A DNA stretch of 64,000 nt from Euclidia mi (lineage: Eukaryota; Arthropoda; Insecta; Lepidoptera; Erebidae). The DNA lies in contig OX123209.2 in the NCBI GenBank assembly GCA_944739405.2, positions 13,162,217-13,226,216 of the forward strand. The letters are read 5' to 3'. The position numbers and the translations under genes are program-made. The first letter of the stretch is position 1. Every line of letters begins with the position of its first letter. Of this stretch, positions 54,720-63,816 are shown in pieces. Below the pieces are notes generated by a model. The model saw only the letters and a list, made by a program, of their open reading frames with translations, was not told where the DNA came from and did not search any database.

Positions 54720-54800
54720 TTTATATTTGTGGACTTTATTGACCATCTGAAGGCCTCCGACGTGGCCTAACGACACACTCACATACTGGTTTTCGGCACT
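54720..54800 (-). mobile_element. 5S-derived SINE 3' fragment, diverged
   Basis: CTGAAGGCCTCCGACGTGGCC and ACACACTCACATACTGG. Confidence 0.4.
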
Positions 54801-54938
54801 GCCTATATTACTACTATCATAATCGCTTATCTCGAGCAGAAATTATGATATTGCGTTTTCAGTTTCTTTTTACCAACTTTCTTTTTTATTCTAGCTGTTA
54901 GCCGCGTTTCGTCTGCTTGGTATTTTTATTATAGTACG

Positions 54939-55492
54939 AGATCCCGCGTCAAATTAGTGCACTCATCGAGTTTTTGCTAAAAACCATATTTTAATGTGTA
55001 TTTATGATTAGGAGAATCTATATTTACTAGGTTGCCTATTAAAATGTGGCCGCAAGTATTTTTAAATATATTTTTTTGGTTTATGATTTTTGGGAAAAAG
55101 TTTAATTCACTTGGTTTTTAAATAAAATAACGTCTAGATCACGGCAATGTGTATATAAAGATTCTGAAAAATCACGGCTGCCTATCATATATATAATCGA
55201 AATCATACCTGTTTATACCTGGCTGCGAAGAGGTGCGGCCAACAAACGGCAACCGTGATTTTTCAGAATCTTTATTTATATATCTATTGCCGTAATGTAG
55301 ACGATATTTTATTTAAAAAACAAGTGAACGAAACTTTTTCCCAAAAATCAATTACCAAAAAATTTTTTTAAAAATACTTGCGGCCACATTTTAATAGGCA
55401 ACCTAGTAAATATATATTCTCCCAATCATTTTATATAAAAAATTGGTTAGTAGCGAAAACTCGATGAGTGCACTAATTTGTCGCGGGATCTT
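54939..55492. mobile_element. Long foldback element (arms about 245 bp)
   Basis: 54939-55182 is inverted at 55247-55492. The outer ends read AGATCCCGCG...AAATTAGTGCACTCATCGAG; the inner ends read GATTCTGAAAAATCACGG. The loop is about 65 bp. The arms are highly similar, with small differences (e.g. TCTATATTTACTAGGTTGCC against TATATATTTACTAGGTTGCC). No ORF; class unknown. Confidence 0.9.
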
Positions 55493-55734
55493 AATTATTA
55501 TTCTATACTACTGTTGCACTGCTGATCAAAAATTTCCTGTCCTGTGTCTAATTGGTACTAGATATTCATAACCAATCACCTTCTATCATCTTCTTGTCCG
55601 TTCTGCCTCATTCCATCCATAAAGAGATAGGGATCTTGGGATTTATTAATCACTTAACGCTACAACAAATCTGATTGTCGCTGAGTTCTCCAGCATCAAA
55701 AATGATGGAAAACTCTAGTTCTACAAGTCTGAAT

Positions 55735-55966
55735 CATCATCATCAACCTGTAATAGTCCACTGCTGGACAGGCCTCTCCTTTGAAAGGAGGAATTGGCCT
55801 ACTATACCACGCTGACCAAACGGGTTGGTATAGAGTTTGTATCAAGCTTTCCTTCTCTTACAGTGCTGTTCTCTGCATAATATGCTCTCTCAGTCGGTTC
55901 TTACGACACCCATGGGATGATATGGGGTTGTGACAATCCGTATTCTTAATCCGTCACCACACGGAA
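55735..55966 (-). mobile_element. Retroposon D, full length, with target duplication
   Basis: 10-bp AAGTCTGAAT at 55725-55734 and 55967-55976. The minus strand starts TCCGTGTGGTGACGGATTAAG and ends with GATGATGATG. 232 bp. Confidence 0.85.
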
Positions 55967-56139
55967 AAGTCTGAATAATAGGTACTAATTGCTGCCTGTA
56001 TATTTGTAGTGGAGGCTTCTAAATCAGCGGGCTGTCAAACTTATTTGGACTTTAAATGTCCTTGCTTAGTGAGTGTCCACGACTTAAGGAAACCCGCTGT
56101 CCAATTATCATAACGTTCTTAGCGTCAGTAGTTAAGGCA

Positions 56140-56417
56140 GAGCTCAGATATTTACATAGAGGCGCATTTCATATGGACGCTTTTAAGACTTACTTTCTGC
56201 GATTCAAATCGCCGCTTGGCGGCGTGGCAGTCACGCTGCGGCAGCTGTCTCTCTCTCTAGTGTATCTTAACTACGAGAGCGAAAGAGACGGAGAACGACG
56301 CCAACGGCGCCGATTACGAATTAAACTGAAGACAGTCTCCACTTGGAATCGGCACACGAAATCCTTTAGAACTGCGCTTCTATGTAAATCTGTATTCATT
56401 GGATAAGGCTCTGCGAT
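56140..56417. mobile_element. MITE with ATTTACRTAGAGGCGCA inverted ends
   Basis: GATATTTACATAGAGGCGCA at the left; reverse right end AGATTTACATAGAAGCGCAG. The interior has TACGAGAGCGAAAGAGACGG. Confidence 0.75.
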
Positions 56418-56628
56418 GATATCTGTCATTCAGGAAAGTCTTATATATAAAGTCTAGTCGGTTGGACATTAAATATAATTATCTTACCCAGAGATAATAT
56501 AGCAGCATTATTCTAATTATTTTGAATGCTGTATCTTTGTAATCGTGCCAGTAGTTTTTAAGTTCATTCGTTACAAGGCTAGGCTACTTTATAACATTAG
56601 TGAAGATTTAATATAATGTGTACTACAC

Positions 56629-56868
56629 ATGTCCGAATGGTGATGGATTAAGAATACGGAATGTCACCACCCCATATCATCCCATGGGTGGCGTAAAAGC
56701 CGATAGAGTGAGCATATTATTCAGAGAACAGCACTGTAAGACAAGGAAAACTTGATACAAACCCTATACCAACCCGTTTGGCCAGCGTGGTATAGTAGGC
56801 CAATTCCGACTTTCAATGGACAGGCCTAGTCCAGCATTGGACTGTTAAAGGCTGATGATGATGATGAT
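56629..56868 (+). mobile_element. Retroposon D, full length, 42 bp from the target repeat to a Chip exon
   Basis: A perfect 24-bp duplication (starting GATTTAATATAATG) lies at 56605-56628 and 56869-56892. The element runs from about TCCGAATGGTGATGGATTAAG to (GATGAT)n. The second duplication copy ends 42 bp before the exon at 56935. Confidence 0.92.
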
Positions 56869-56934
56869 GATTTAATATAATGTGTACTACACTTTTGAGG
56901 GTGTAACTAATGTTTATATTTCGATGTGTTCCAG

Positions 56935-57037
56935 GACTCAGATAACCTATGGTGGGACGCGTTCGCGACAGAATTCTTCGAGGATGACGCGACGCTCACA
57001 CTCACATTTTGTCTAGAAGACGGACCTAAGAGATACA
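56935..57037 (+). CDS. Chi: Chip/Ldb conserved exon, dimerisation domain continued
   Basis: Seen: acceptor GATGTGTTCCAG|G and donor A|GTAAGT bound 103 nt, 34 codons plus one base (phase 1). The peptide is DSDNLWWDAFATEFFEDDAT, LTLTFCLEDG and PKRY. Family knowledge: the paired Trp (LWWDAF), the acidic EFFEDDA stretch and FCLEDGPKRY are hallmark LDB/Chip dimerisation-domain residues conserved from insects to vertebrates. The frame joins phase 0 of the preceding exon. A roughly 240-bp retroposon with a perfect 24-bp target duplication lies only 42 bp upstream, so the branch point is either within those 42 bp or has been displaced. Confidence 0.98.
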
Positions 57038-57064
57038 GTAAGTTCAACGTTTTCCATATCTGGT

Positions 57065-57332
57065 TTAAGATAACTTCACGCCTTTTATCCCCAAAGGGAT
57101 AGGCAGAGATGTATTACACAACCACACTTCGCCAATTCTGTTTCGGTCCCAATGTAATAGGGGGCGAGCATATTGCCATCTAACGGGCACATTATTAAGC
57201 GAGCGATAATTAACATTCTTAATGCACACACAACTTAGAAAAGTCAGAGGTGTTTGCCCGGGGTACCTGGGGATTGAACCCGAGACCATCGTCTCGGCAG
57301 TCCGTTTCGTACACCACTGGACTATCGCCGCT
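57065..57332 (-). mobile_element. Chimeric SINE, full length
   Basis: AACTTCACGCCTTTTATCCCC, TTTCGGTCCCAATGTAATAG, AGCGAGCGATAATTAACA and reverse head GGGATTGAACCCGAGACC ... ACCACTGGACTATCGCCGC. It begins 28 bp after the donor of the exon at 56935. Confidence 0.75.
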
Positions 57333-57492
57333 TATGTCTGGTTTCTTGACTGAAATTAGCAGAAGCCGTTTTTATCTTTCGGTAGACGAATCTACACACT
57401 TTCGGTAGGTACTCTGTCGCCGTCACTTGGGGCTGAGTGAAGGGGAGCTAAGAATATCTCTATGAGGTGTTCCTGGTATTCCTCTAACGATT

Positions 57493-58809
57493 TATTGTGA
57501 ATGGCGGGTTCACGAGGACTACGTTAGTATGACATGTCCGTATCCCAGTAGATGCCATTACACCACTTTGTCCTTGGTACGGGCAATGCGCATTTTAGCT
57601 TTTGCTACAAGTAAATAATATAGATGACAATTTTGACAAGCCAAAATGTAGTCAAGACATAGCGTGCTAGGTTAATATTGACTTATCACCTATTTAGGAC
57701 TCAAAACGTAAAAATGTGTATTGATTAACCCGGCGAGCATGAGGTGAAAAAAAGTTACATCAACAATGAGGCAGGGCGTGACATACCCAGAACATAAAGT
57801 ACCATAACACTAATCCTATTATGTTTCATATAATTGTATTAATCATATAGTGTAGTATATAGGATCACTATCATGAAATTAAACACAAAAGTTTTAAATT
57901 ATGACATTATTGTTTCTTATTCATTGTTTTCTTATACAGTCTAATTATAGGAAAAATATTTTAGAGATTTAGAAAAATCAACACTTATAAAAAGAAAATC
58001 GTTTTTAACATTTTAAATCAACATTAACATAAAGATTATAAGATCTTCGATCAGAAAAACCAAAAGTGATATTTTTTTTACAAACATAAGTTACTAGTAA
58101 CTATTCTCAAAATCAGTACAATTTTTACATCCGAACTTCGCATACTCCATACATATAGGCTTGGCGAAAATGTTGCAGGAATATTTATTACTTAGTTTTT
58201 CTCAGTTTTTCTATCTTTCTTGTTTGGGCATTCAGTCCTGAAATTTGACATATCGTCCAGTCATATTTGCAGGTTCAGGTGATGGTTCACCAAGCAGATT
58301 CATGATTCGCTGGCGTATAGAAACTGGAATATTTTTCTTGGACTCTGTACCATCTGAATGACTTAAAAACAAATAATATAATAAGTCGTTAAACTAAAAA
58401 ACCACGAGACATTACCTGATTTTAAAAACACACAAAATTGAACAAAAACCAAGACAAAATAATATAAAACAATAAAAAATACATTACGTAAAAAAATACG
58501 TTAAGCATGTGGCAGGGTATAACGTACCCGAGACAAGTTAGCACACCAATATTCCAGCCGACGCTCGGCACCAAACTGCGATCACGCCACTATCCCCTCC
58601 CGCAGTCCCGTGGCTCCAGCTATTCAGTGCGCAAGTGTTGTCAGACGTATATTTAAAAAAATACCCATCTTTAGAATTGCACCTGGGTGTGACATACCCT
58701 GCCTCATGCTCGCCGGGTTAAGGACAATTTTGTGTCGCGAAAGCGTCTGGAGAACGGATGTATGACATATCATACTAACGTAGTCCCCATGAGCCCGTCT
58801 TTCACAATA
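57493..58809. mobile_element. Older inverted-repeat element containing the piggyBac-like element
   Basis: TATTGTGAATGGCGGGTTCA ... GGACTACGTTAGTATGACAT at 57493-57540 is inverted at 58754-58809 (TATGACATATCATACTAACG ... TTCACAATA), about 85% alike, lying outside the TTAA-flanked element on both sides. Confidence 0.75.
57729..58717 (-). mobile_element. piggyBac-like element, internally deleted
   Basis: Perfect TTAA at 57725-57728 and 58718-58721. Terminal inverted repeats CCCGGCGAGCATGAGG at both ends, then GGCAGGG(C/T)(G/A)TG(A/T)CA. The minus-strand start contains GCGGGAGGGGATAGTGGCGT, which I recall from moth piggyBac-like elements. 989 bp is less than half of an autonomous element. A short minus-strand frame near 58230-58360 (ESKKNIPVSIRQRIMNLLGE) may be a transposase remnant. 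No DDD catalytic part. Confidence 0.88.
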
Positions 58810-58819
58810 AGGATCTTCT

Positions 58820-59480
58820 GAAATGACGCTCACTATGCGGCGGCACTGAGGCATGAGGTCCAGAAACCTGTCAAAACTGTCAAAGCCCCTATTTTCTTAC
58901 GTCTGTGTTTGATTGTTTTATGTGTGTGTAGGCGTCTGTAAGTACATTTCTGACGTCAGTTTGGACCTGACGCATACTAAGCTCATTCCTCTTAAGAGCA
59001 ATACTGTAGTGCAGTGTTTCCCAAACATTGTTCTGCCACAGCCCGGCAATTTTCACATTGCCTCTTCGTGACTCATTGAATACTTTTAAACCCAAGCTGG
59101 TTCCATTAAGGTTAAATAATACACATTTATTAATGGCAGAAATGTTTTTTATTAATACAAGGTACTTAATTATAATATTTTGGTATCGCCTATTTAGTCA
59201 CTAAACTATACGTCGATCGATAGTAGGTATTATTTTTTCATCCTTTCCATTCGAAAACTGTAGCTTTGTTCCTCTTTTAGTGGGAGCAAAATAGCTTTTT
59301 TCTGTTAAGAACTTTTTAGCGGACGGAAGTGATGTGAATTTGGAACGTATATCATTCATAGAAATTGAACGCAAAATGTATGAATATCTGGCTGGTACGT
59401 GTTGGCTGCACGGGCGTGGGGACCCGCGCTAAGAAAAAAATAGCGCGCGAATTACGTGTCTGTTCTCGTGATCAGTAGGC
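58820..59480. other. No gene recognised
   Basis: AT-rich intron; nothing assigned. Confidence 0.35.
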
Positions 59481-59510
59481 ACATACTTTATTGAATTTTG
59501 CAAAAAAATA

Positions 59511-59615
59511 ATGAGTTCTACGTCGAGTTATGAAAGTGACAATGCTTTAACTCCTGAAACCATAAGTAAAGAAGCTAACAACGTCGTACAAAACTTATTA
59601 AGTTATTACCCATGA
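59511..59615 (+). pseudogene. Short ORF resembling a Crypton-type N-terminus
   Basis: MSSTSSYESDNALTPETISK then EANNVVQNLLSYYP-stop, 34 codons. L-T-P-E followed by A-N-x-x-x-x-N-L-L fits the start of Crypton-type tyrosine recombinases as I recall them; the catalytic region is gone. Parallel to 39465-39602 on the other strand. Confidence 0.4.
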
Positions 59616-59659
59616 AATTATTTATTTTCTCATAGAAAGGGGATGAAAAGTAGAGTATA

Positions 59660-59860
59660 TGACTCGAGAGCAAATTATTTTTCCCTCGGGCAATGTACTT
59701 TGAATCCCTCGCTGCGCTCAGGATTCTACGTTAGAATCCCTCGCTATGCTCGGGATTCTATTCTAGAATCCTTCGCTTCGCTCGTGGTTCAAAGTAGCGC
59801 CCTCGCCGTAAAAATACTATTTTGCTCCCTTGTCATACAACCTACTATTAAAACAAGGCG
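59660..59860. repeat. Tandem palindromic units
   Basis: Three successive units of the type GAATCC(C)TCGCT-CGCTC-GGATTCTA at 59702-59775, each an imperfect palindrome, flanked by CTCGAGAGCAAATTATTTTT and its inverse AAAATACTATTTTGCTCCC. Similar units lie at 39340-39420. Confidence 0.7.
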
Positions 59861-60179
59861 GGGATGTTGCGACCCGGTAGTTTATTTTGACGGCCCCGTA
59901 GCGGATCGCGACCCGGCAAATGGGAAACGCTGCTGTAGCGGTTTATGCAACAGTCCCTACGCCTCTAGTTTTAAAGTTCCCCTCCACTCTGCTTCAAATT
60001 ACGAGAATGGATTTCAATCGCGAAACCTAAAGAGTCTACTAAAATCAGTCAAAAAGCAGACATCGAAAACATCGACGTCCTGATGGATGTCGATTGTCGA
60101 AGATGGATTCTTTATCTGATAGGATTCATAAACTGAACTGGCCAGAGTGACATCTCTTGGGTACAGCTGAGAGACTCAA

Positions 60180-60435
60180 AACTTCCCACTCCGGTCAGTG
60201 GCCGTTTTACAGTTCTCTATCCATGTCTTATGTTCAGTCAAAACAATAGGTTGCTAGTTGACATAGACTTGACACTGTTACAGAGCAGCTTCTGTTTAGA
60301 GACAGTGATCTTGGGCACTATGAACACACCATTAGTGTACATAAAAGCTAGCGCCCCGCAGCAAACAGTCGTATCGGATGTTCGATAGGAGAGGAACAAG
60401 AACCGATCCCTGTGGAACACCGCACGACATTAATA
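60180..60435 (-). pseudogene. LINE reverse-transcriptase fragment
   Basis: Minus strand: C-G-V-P-Q-G-S-V-L-V-P-L-L-S-N-I-R, the GVPQGSVLGPLLF motif of Jockey/CR1-type reverse transcriptases, followed by decayed sequence. Frame broken. Confidence 0.7.
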
Positions 60436-60561
60436 TTACTTTGGCATTTATTACTACTGCTGCAATCTCCTCAATATGAGAATGGCTATGCATCCATAAT
60501 GCTCATAACTGACACAGTTCCTATGCTTTAACATCATCAGAGCTCTCAGATATATAGAAGT

Positions 60562-60937
60562 CATCATCCTCCTAGCGTTATCCCAGTCTCTACTTGGGGT
60601 CCGCTTTCTAGTCTAACCGGATTTGGTCGAATATTAGCTTTTCCACGGAGCGACTGCCTGTCTGACATCCGCAACCCGAAGGGATAGCGATATTCCATGG
60701 CTTAGACTAGTGTCAGTTTATTTTAGAGGTACTGACGCCCTATAACGACTGTCAAAGATCTTCATGACAGCCGGGACCGACGCGACGGCTTAACGTGCTC
60801 TCCGAGGCACGAGACAAGCGATAATTAACAATTCAATACGCACATAACTCCGAAAAGTCAGTGGTGCGCGCCGTGGATTGGAACCCGATACCCTCTGCAT
60901 GGCAGTCCGTTGGTATCTCCACTAGGCTATCGCTGCC
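60562..60937 (-). mobile_element. SINE C, full length, with target duplication
   Basis: 16-bp duplication TCAGATATATAGAAGT / TCAGATATAAAGAAGT at 60546-60561 and 60938-60953. Reverse of 37974-38365; the head reads GATAGCCTAGTGGAGATACC on the minus strand. 376 bp. Confidence 0.9.
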
Positions 60938-61039
60938 TCAGATATAAAGAAGTGTCACTGTCTATATATTGTTTTGCTTAGCAGTGCTGCAATCTATATC
61001 ACAGGCATAACTAATCAGATGTTTGTGGGCAAGTCGGTT

Positions 61040-61235
61040 GCGGCAGATCTCGTAGGACGTTCATTGCCAAATTGGGGACGTCTTGAAAACGGAAAAGTCC
61101 GAAGCACGCGTAACCAGCGAGCATGTATGTAAAGAGTAATGAATGTAGAGGAAGCGCGTGCGGTTTGTAAGGATAGAAGCAAGTGGCGTTCTGTTGACTC
61201 TGCCTACCCCGATGGGAAAAAGGCGTGAGCATATG
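61040..61235 (+). pseudogene. LINE C-terminal fragment
   Basis: GKSEARVTSERACM-like and VMNVEEARAVCKDRSKWRSV, ending with ACTCTGCCTACCCCGATGGG and (TATG)n; a diverged relative of 50930-51285. Confidence 0.65.
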
Positions 61236-61479
61236 TATGTATGTGTATGTAAGTAATCAGAGGGTTTATCGCAAAATCTACGTTATTACATAACGACGCA
61301 CCTGACTGGTTTGTAAGCTGGTTGGCTCATTCATCCCGCTTTCTATACCGTTCAGAATGTTCTTGGAGTGAGTCAGTCAGAATGCCGAAGTGCAGTCATT
61401 CCGTGGTCACGGCTGGTGCCACATGCCAAAAGAATATTAATTAACATTTAGACCAGTTAGTAGTACCACAAACCAGATA

Positions 61480-61680
61480 GTAATGAGTTAGTCGGCGCTG
61501 GTACAGTTTGAAAAAAAATCCCTTGGCTCGCTCTTAGAGTCGAGGCACACTAGAAACTGGTTTTGTATACCAGTGTCAATGTGCGTGTAAAGTAGCACTG
61601 GAAGCGACGATTTCTTGCTGAGCGATTCTCGCGCTTAAGGTGATGGATCGGGAAGTTGTTCTACTGTACATTGTTATAGC
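61480..61680 (+). repeat. Dispersed repeat (pair with 50590-50790)
   Basis: GAGTTAGTCGGCGCTGGTAC, CCCTTGGCTCGCTCTTAGAG, AAAGTAGCACTGGAAGCGAC and GGGAAGTTGTTCTACTGTAC. Confidence 0.75.
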
Positions 61681-61776
61681 TTTGACAATTTAGGCACTGC
61701 ACTTATGTAATTATGATGATGATGATAATGATTACTATTAAAACCTAAACTAACCCGTTGGTTTATCACTTTCCAG

Positions 61777-61949
61777 CGATAGGCAGGACGTTGATACCCC
61801 GCTACTTCCGCAGTATATACGAGGGCGGCGTCTCAGAGTTGTACTACACGATGCGCCAGCCCAAGGAGTCGTTCCACAACACGAGCATCACGCTCGACTG
61901 CGACCACTGCACCATGGTCACGCACCACGGGAAACCTATGTTCACCAAG
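61777..61949 (+). CDS. Chi: Chip/Ldb conserved exon, last one in the window
   Basis: Seen: acceptor ATCACTTTCCAG|C and donor AAG|GTAAGC bound 173 nt. Two bases complete a Thr codon with the previous exon's A. Then 57 codons read IGRTLIPRYFRSIYEGGVSE, LYYTMRQPKESFHNTSITLD, CDHCTMVTHH and GKPMFTK, ending in phase 0. Family knowledge: this is the core of the LDB dimerisation domain; IGRTLIPRYF and MVTxHGKPMFT are near-invariant. The next expected exon (starting near V-C-x-E-G-R-L in other LDBs) is absent before 64000, so the rest of the dimerisation domain, the nuclear localisation signal and the C-terminal LIM-interaction domain lie outside. With the proximal first exon, 173 residues of the protein are visible. 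A 33-bp minisatellite starts 85 bp past the donor. Confidence 0.98.
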
Positions 61950-62034
61950 GTAAGCAACACTCATATACTCTTTACTCATATTTTCAGCTGAAGAACTTGG
62001 TTGGTTTTTTAAACGCGCTAATCTCGGACGTTAG

Positions 62035-62282
62035 TCGCAAAATGTCCAATTGCCAAATGTCCAGTGGTCACAAAATGTCCAATTGCCAAATGTCCAGCGG
62101 CCTCAAAAAGTCCAATTGCCAAATGTCCAGCGGTCTCAAAATGTCCAATTGTCAAATATCCAGCGGTCACAAAATGTCCAATTGCCAAATGTCCAGCGGT
62201 CTCAAAATGTCCAATTGCCAAATGTCCAGCGGTCTCAAAATGTCCAATTGCCAAATGTCCAGCGGTCACAAAATGTCCAATT
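62035..62282 (+). repeat. 33-bp minisatellite, about 7.5 copies
   Basis: The unit reads about TCTCAAAATGTCCAATTGCC + AAATGTCCAGCGG. Copies differ mainly at TCAC/TCTC and a few points. The unit is itself made of two AAATGTCCA half-repeats. Because 33 is divisible by 3, long periodic frames exist on both strands; they are not coding. Confidence 0.95.
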
Positions 62283-62284
62283 AA

Positions 62285-62530
62285 TCTATTTTCTATGCAT
62301 TGATCTGTATTGTTTCTATCTGTATATTTTGCGACTAAAAGATCTCGGATACTACCGAGGGCGTACGGCCAGTTCTTAGTCAGTAGTATTAAGTTTCATC
62401 TATCCAAGATTTGGTTTAGAGATAAGAGATATATGTTTGACATTTTTTGTATAGAGCTTATATCAAATATGTACTGTAGTATGTTTAGTTTTAATATTTC
62501 TTTTAAAAAGCAAGTTTCTTTTGCAAAAAC
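62285..62530. other. No feature
   Basis: AT-rich intron. Confidence 0.4.
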
Positions 62531-62534
62531 CAAA

Positions 62535-62795
62535 CTAACCGACATCCGAGAAAGAATAGACCTGCAAAAATGGAGATGGACCGGTCATATGTTGAGATCC
62601 AGACAAGAAAAGTTGAGCCAAATTGTAACAGAATGGTATCTACGACATGGCAAAAGATGTCGAGGACGACAACAAATGCGCAGGGAGGACGAGCTAAAAC
62701 TTACTGCGGGACCCAAATGGAGAAGAGTTGCCCAAGACCGGAAACAATGAAAGCTACTGGAGGAGGCCTTTGCCTATAGGCACACTGAGCTGAGA
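62535..62795 (+). pseudogene. RTE-type LINE C-terminal fragment, well preserved
   Basis: TKLTDIRERIDLQKWRWTGH, MLRSRQEKLSQIVTEWYLRH, GKRCRGRQQMRREDELKLTA, GPKWRRVAQDRKQ-stop (TGA replaces W), then K-L-L-E-E-A-F. The K-W-x-W-x-G-H-x-x-R and G-x-x-W-x-x-x-A-x-D-R-x-x-W patterns are diagnostic of RTE-clade proteins' C-termini. Confidence 0.85.
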
Positions 62796-63104
62796 GATAT
62801 TATATAGCATAGATAACATCAACTTAACACCAAATCTCTCACCCAGTTTAAGGGGCTAAATAAAAAAAAATATATCAAATATGTATGTATCTCAAAATCG
62901 CCAGATAGATCGAAAATTGAAACCGGGCGTTAGACTAGTCGCATTTAAACCGGCCAACATGTCAGTCCGCCTCCAGGACCAGAGCTCGAAACCTATTCGA
63001 CTACGGTAAGAGTTGTAGGTAGGGGAAGGAGGAGATTACGGGTGAAGCAGGAGTATTTTATATATGCGAGAGCCGAGACTGTTTACTGTTGCGCTGTAAG
63101 ATAT

Positions 63105-63215
63105 TTTTTAGCTTCTGGACTGGGAAGGTCTCGACGTCAACATCAACAACGAGTACATCACTTACCTTCTATTCGCTGATGATATCGTTGTCATGGCTGG
63201 CACGAAACTTATGTC
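63105..63215 (+). pseudogene. RTE-type LINE reverse-transcriptase core fragment
   Basis: LLDWEGLDVNINNEYITYLL followed by FADDIVVMAGT: the catalytic FADD box (normally F/YADD) with its flanking Leu/Val-rich strand. Only about 35 codons remain. Confidence 0.8.
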
Positions 63216-63259
63216 TAACGTCCATGTCGTACCCGCCCCTATTCAGGTTGAGAACTCTA

Positions 63260-63815
63260 CCACATGAGTAGATAAACGGAACAGAGACACAGCTTCATAT
63301 AACAGCGCGAATCGGTTGCACTACTACAAGAAGCCGGCTTATGTGTGCGTGGCCACTGGCCGCTTGTCGTGTACGCGGCGAGACTGGAAAAAACCGGTTT
63401 ACGTAGGCACAAGCAGTTGACAATCTTAGGGTTATTACGACGCACGTTATTTGTTTTGTACGTTGCAAGTTTTAATATTTTAATGTAAAAACGTGGTGGT
63501 TTATTATTAATAATGGTTGTTTATTGTACTGTGTATATGAATAATACTAGATGAAATAATTCAGTCATTATAAAGATTTTAACGATGGTAACGTCCGTAA
63601 CGTACAATTGGGTTTTTTAATTAGGTATACCTCCTGAGAATTTTGTCGCATTTGTTGAATTGCTCGAGCAAAAGTTTCGCGAATATTTCGATCTTGAAAT
63701 AAATATTGTCAATGTTGGCAACGAAATACTTAACATGTTTGCATGTTGTCCACCAGGATCACCTAGCCCAATCCCCCTAATGTTTACAAAACCAATGACT
63801 ATCAGAAAGTGATCA
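63260..63815. other. No gene recognised
   Basis: GC-richer 63290-63415, otherwise AT-rich; no domain or repeat family identified. Confidence 0.35.
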
Positions 63816-63816
63816 G

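Noticed and set aside
62035..62282. Possible CRISPR-like array
   Set aside because: The 33-bp units are contiguous tandem repeats without distinct spacers, and the DNA is insect.
62018..62379. Periodic frames (11-residue repeats) on both strands
   Set aside because: They are created by the 33-bp minisatellite, whose unit is divisible by three; the region is intronic.
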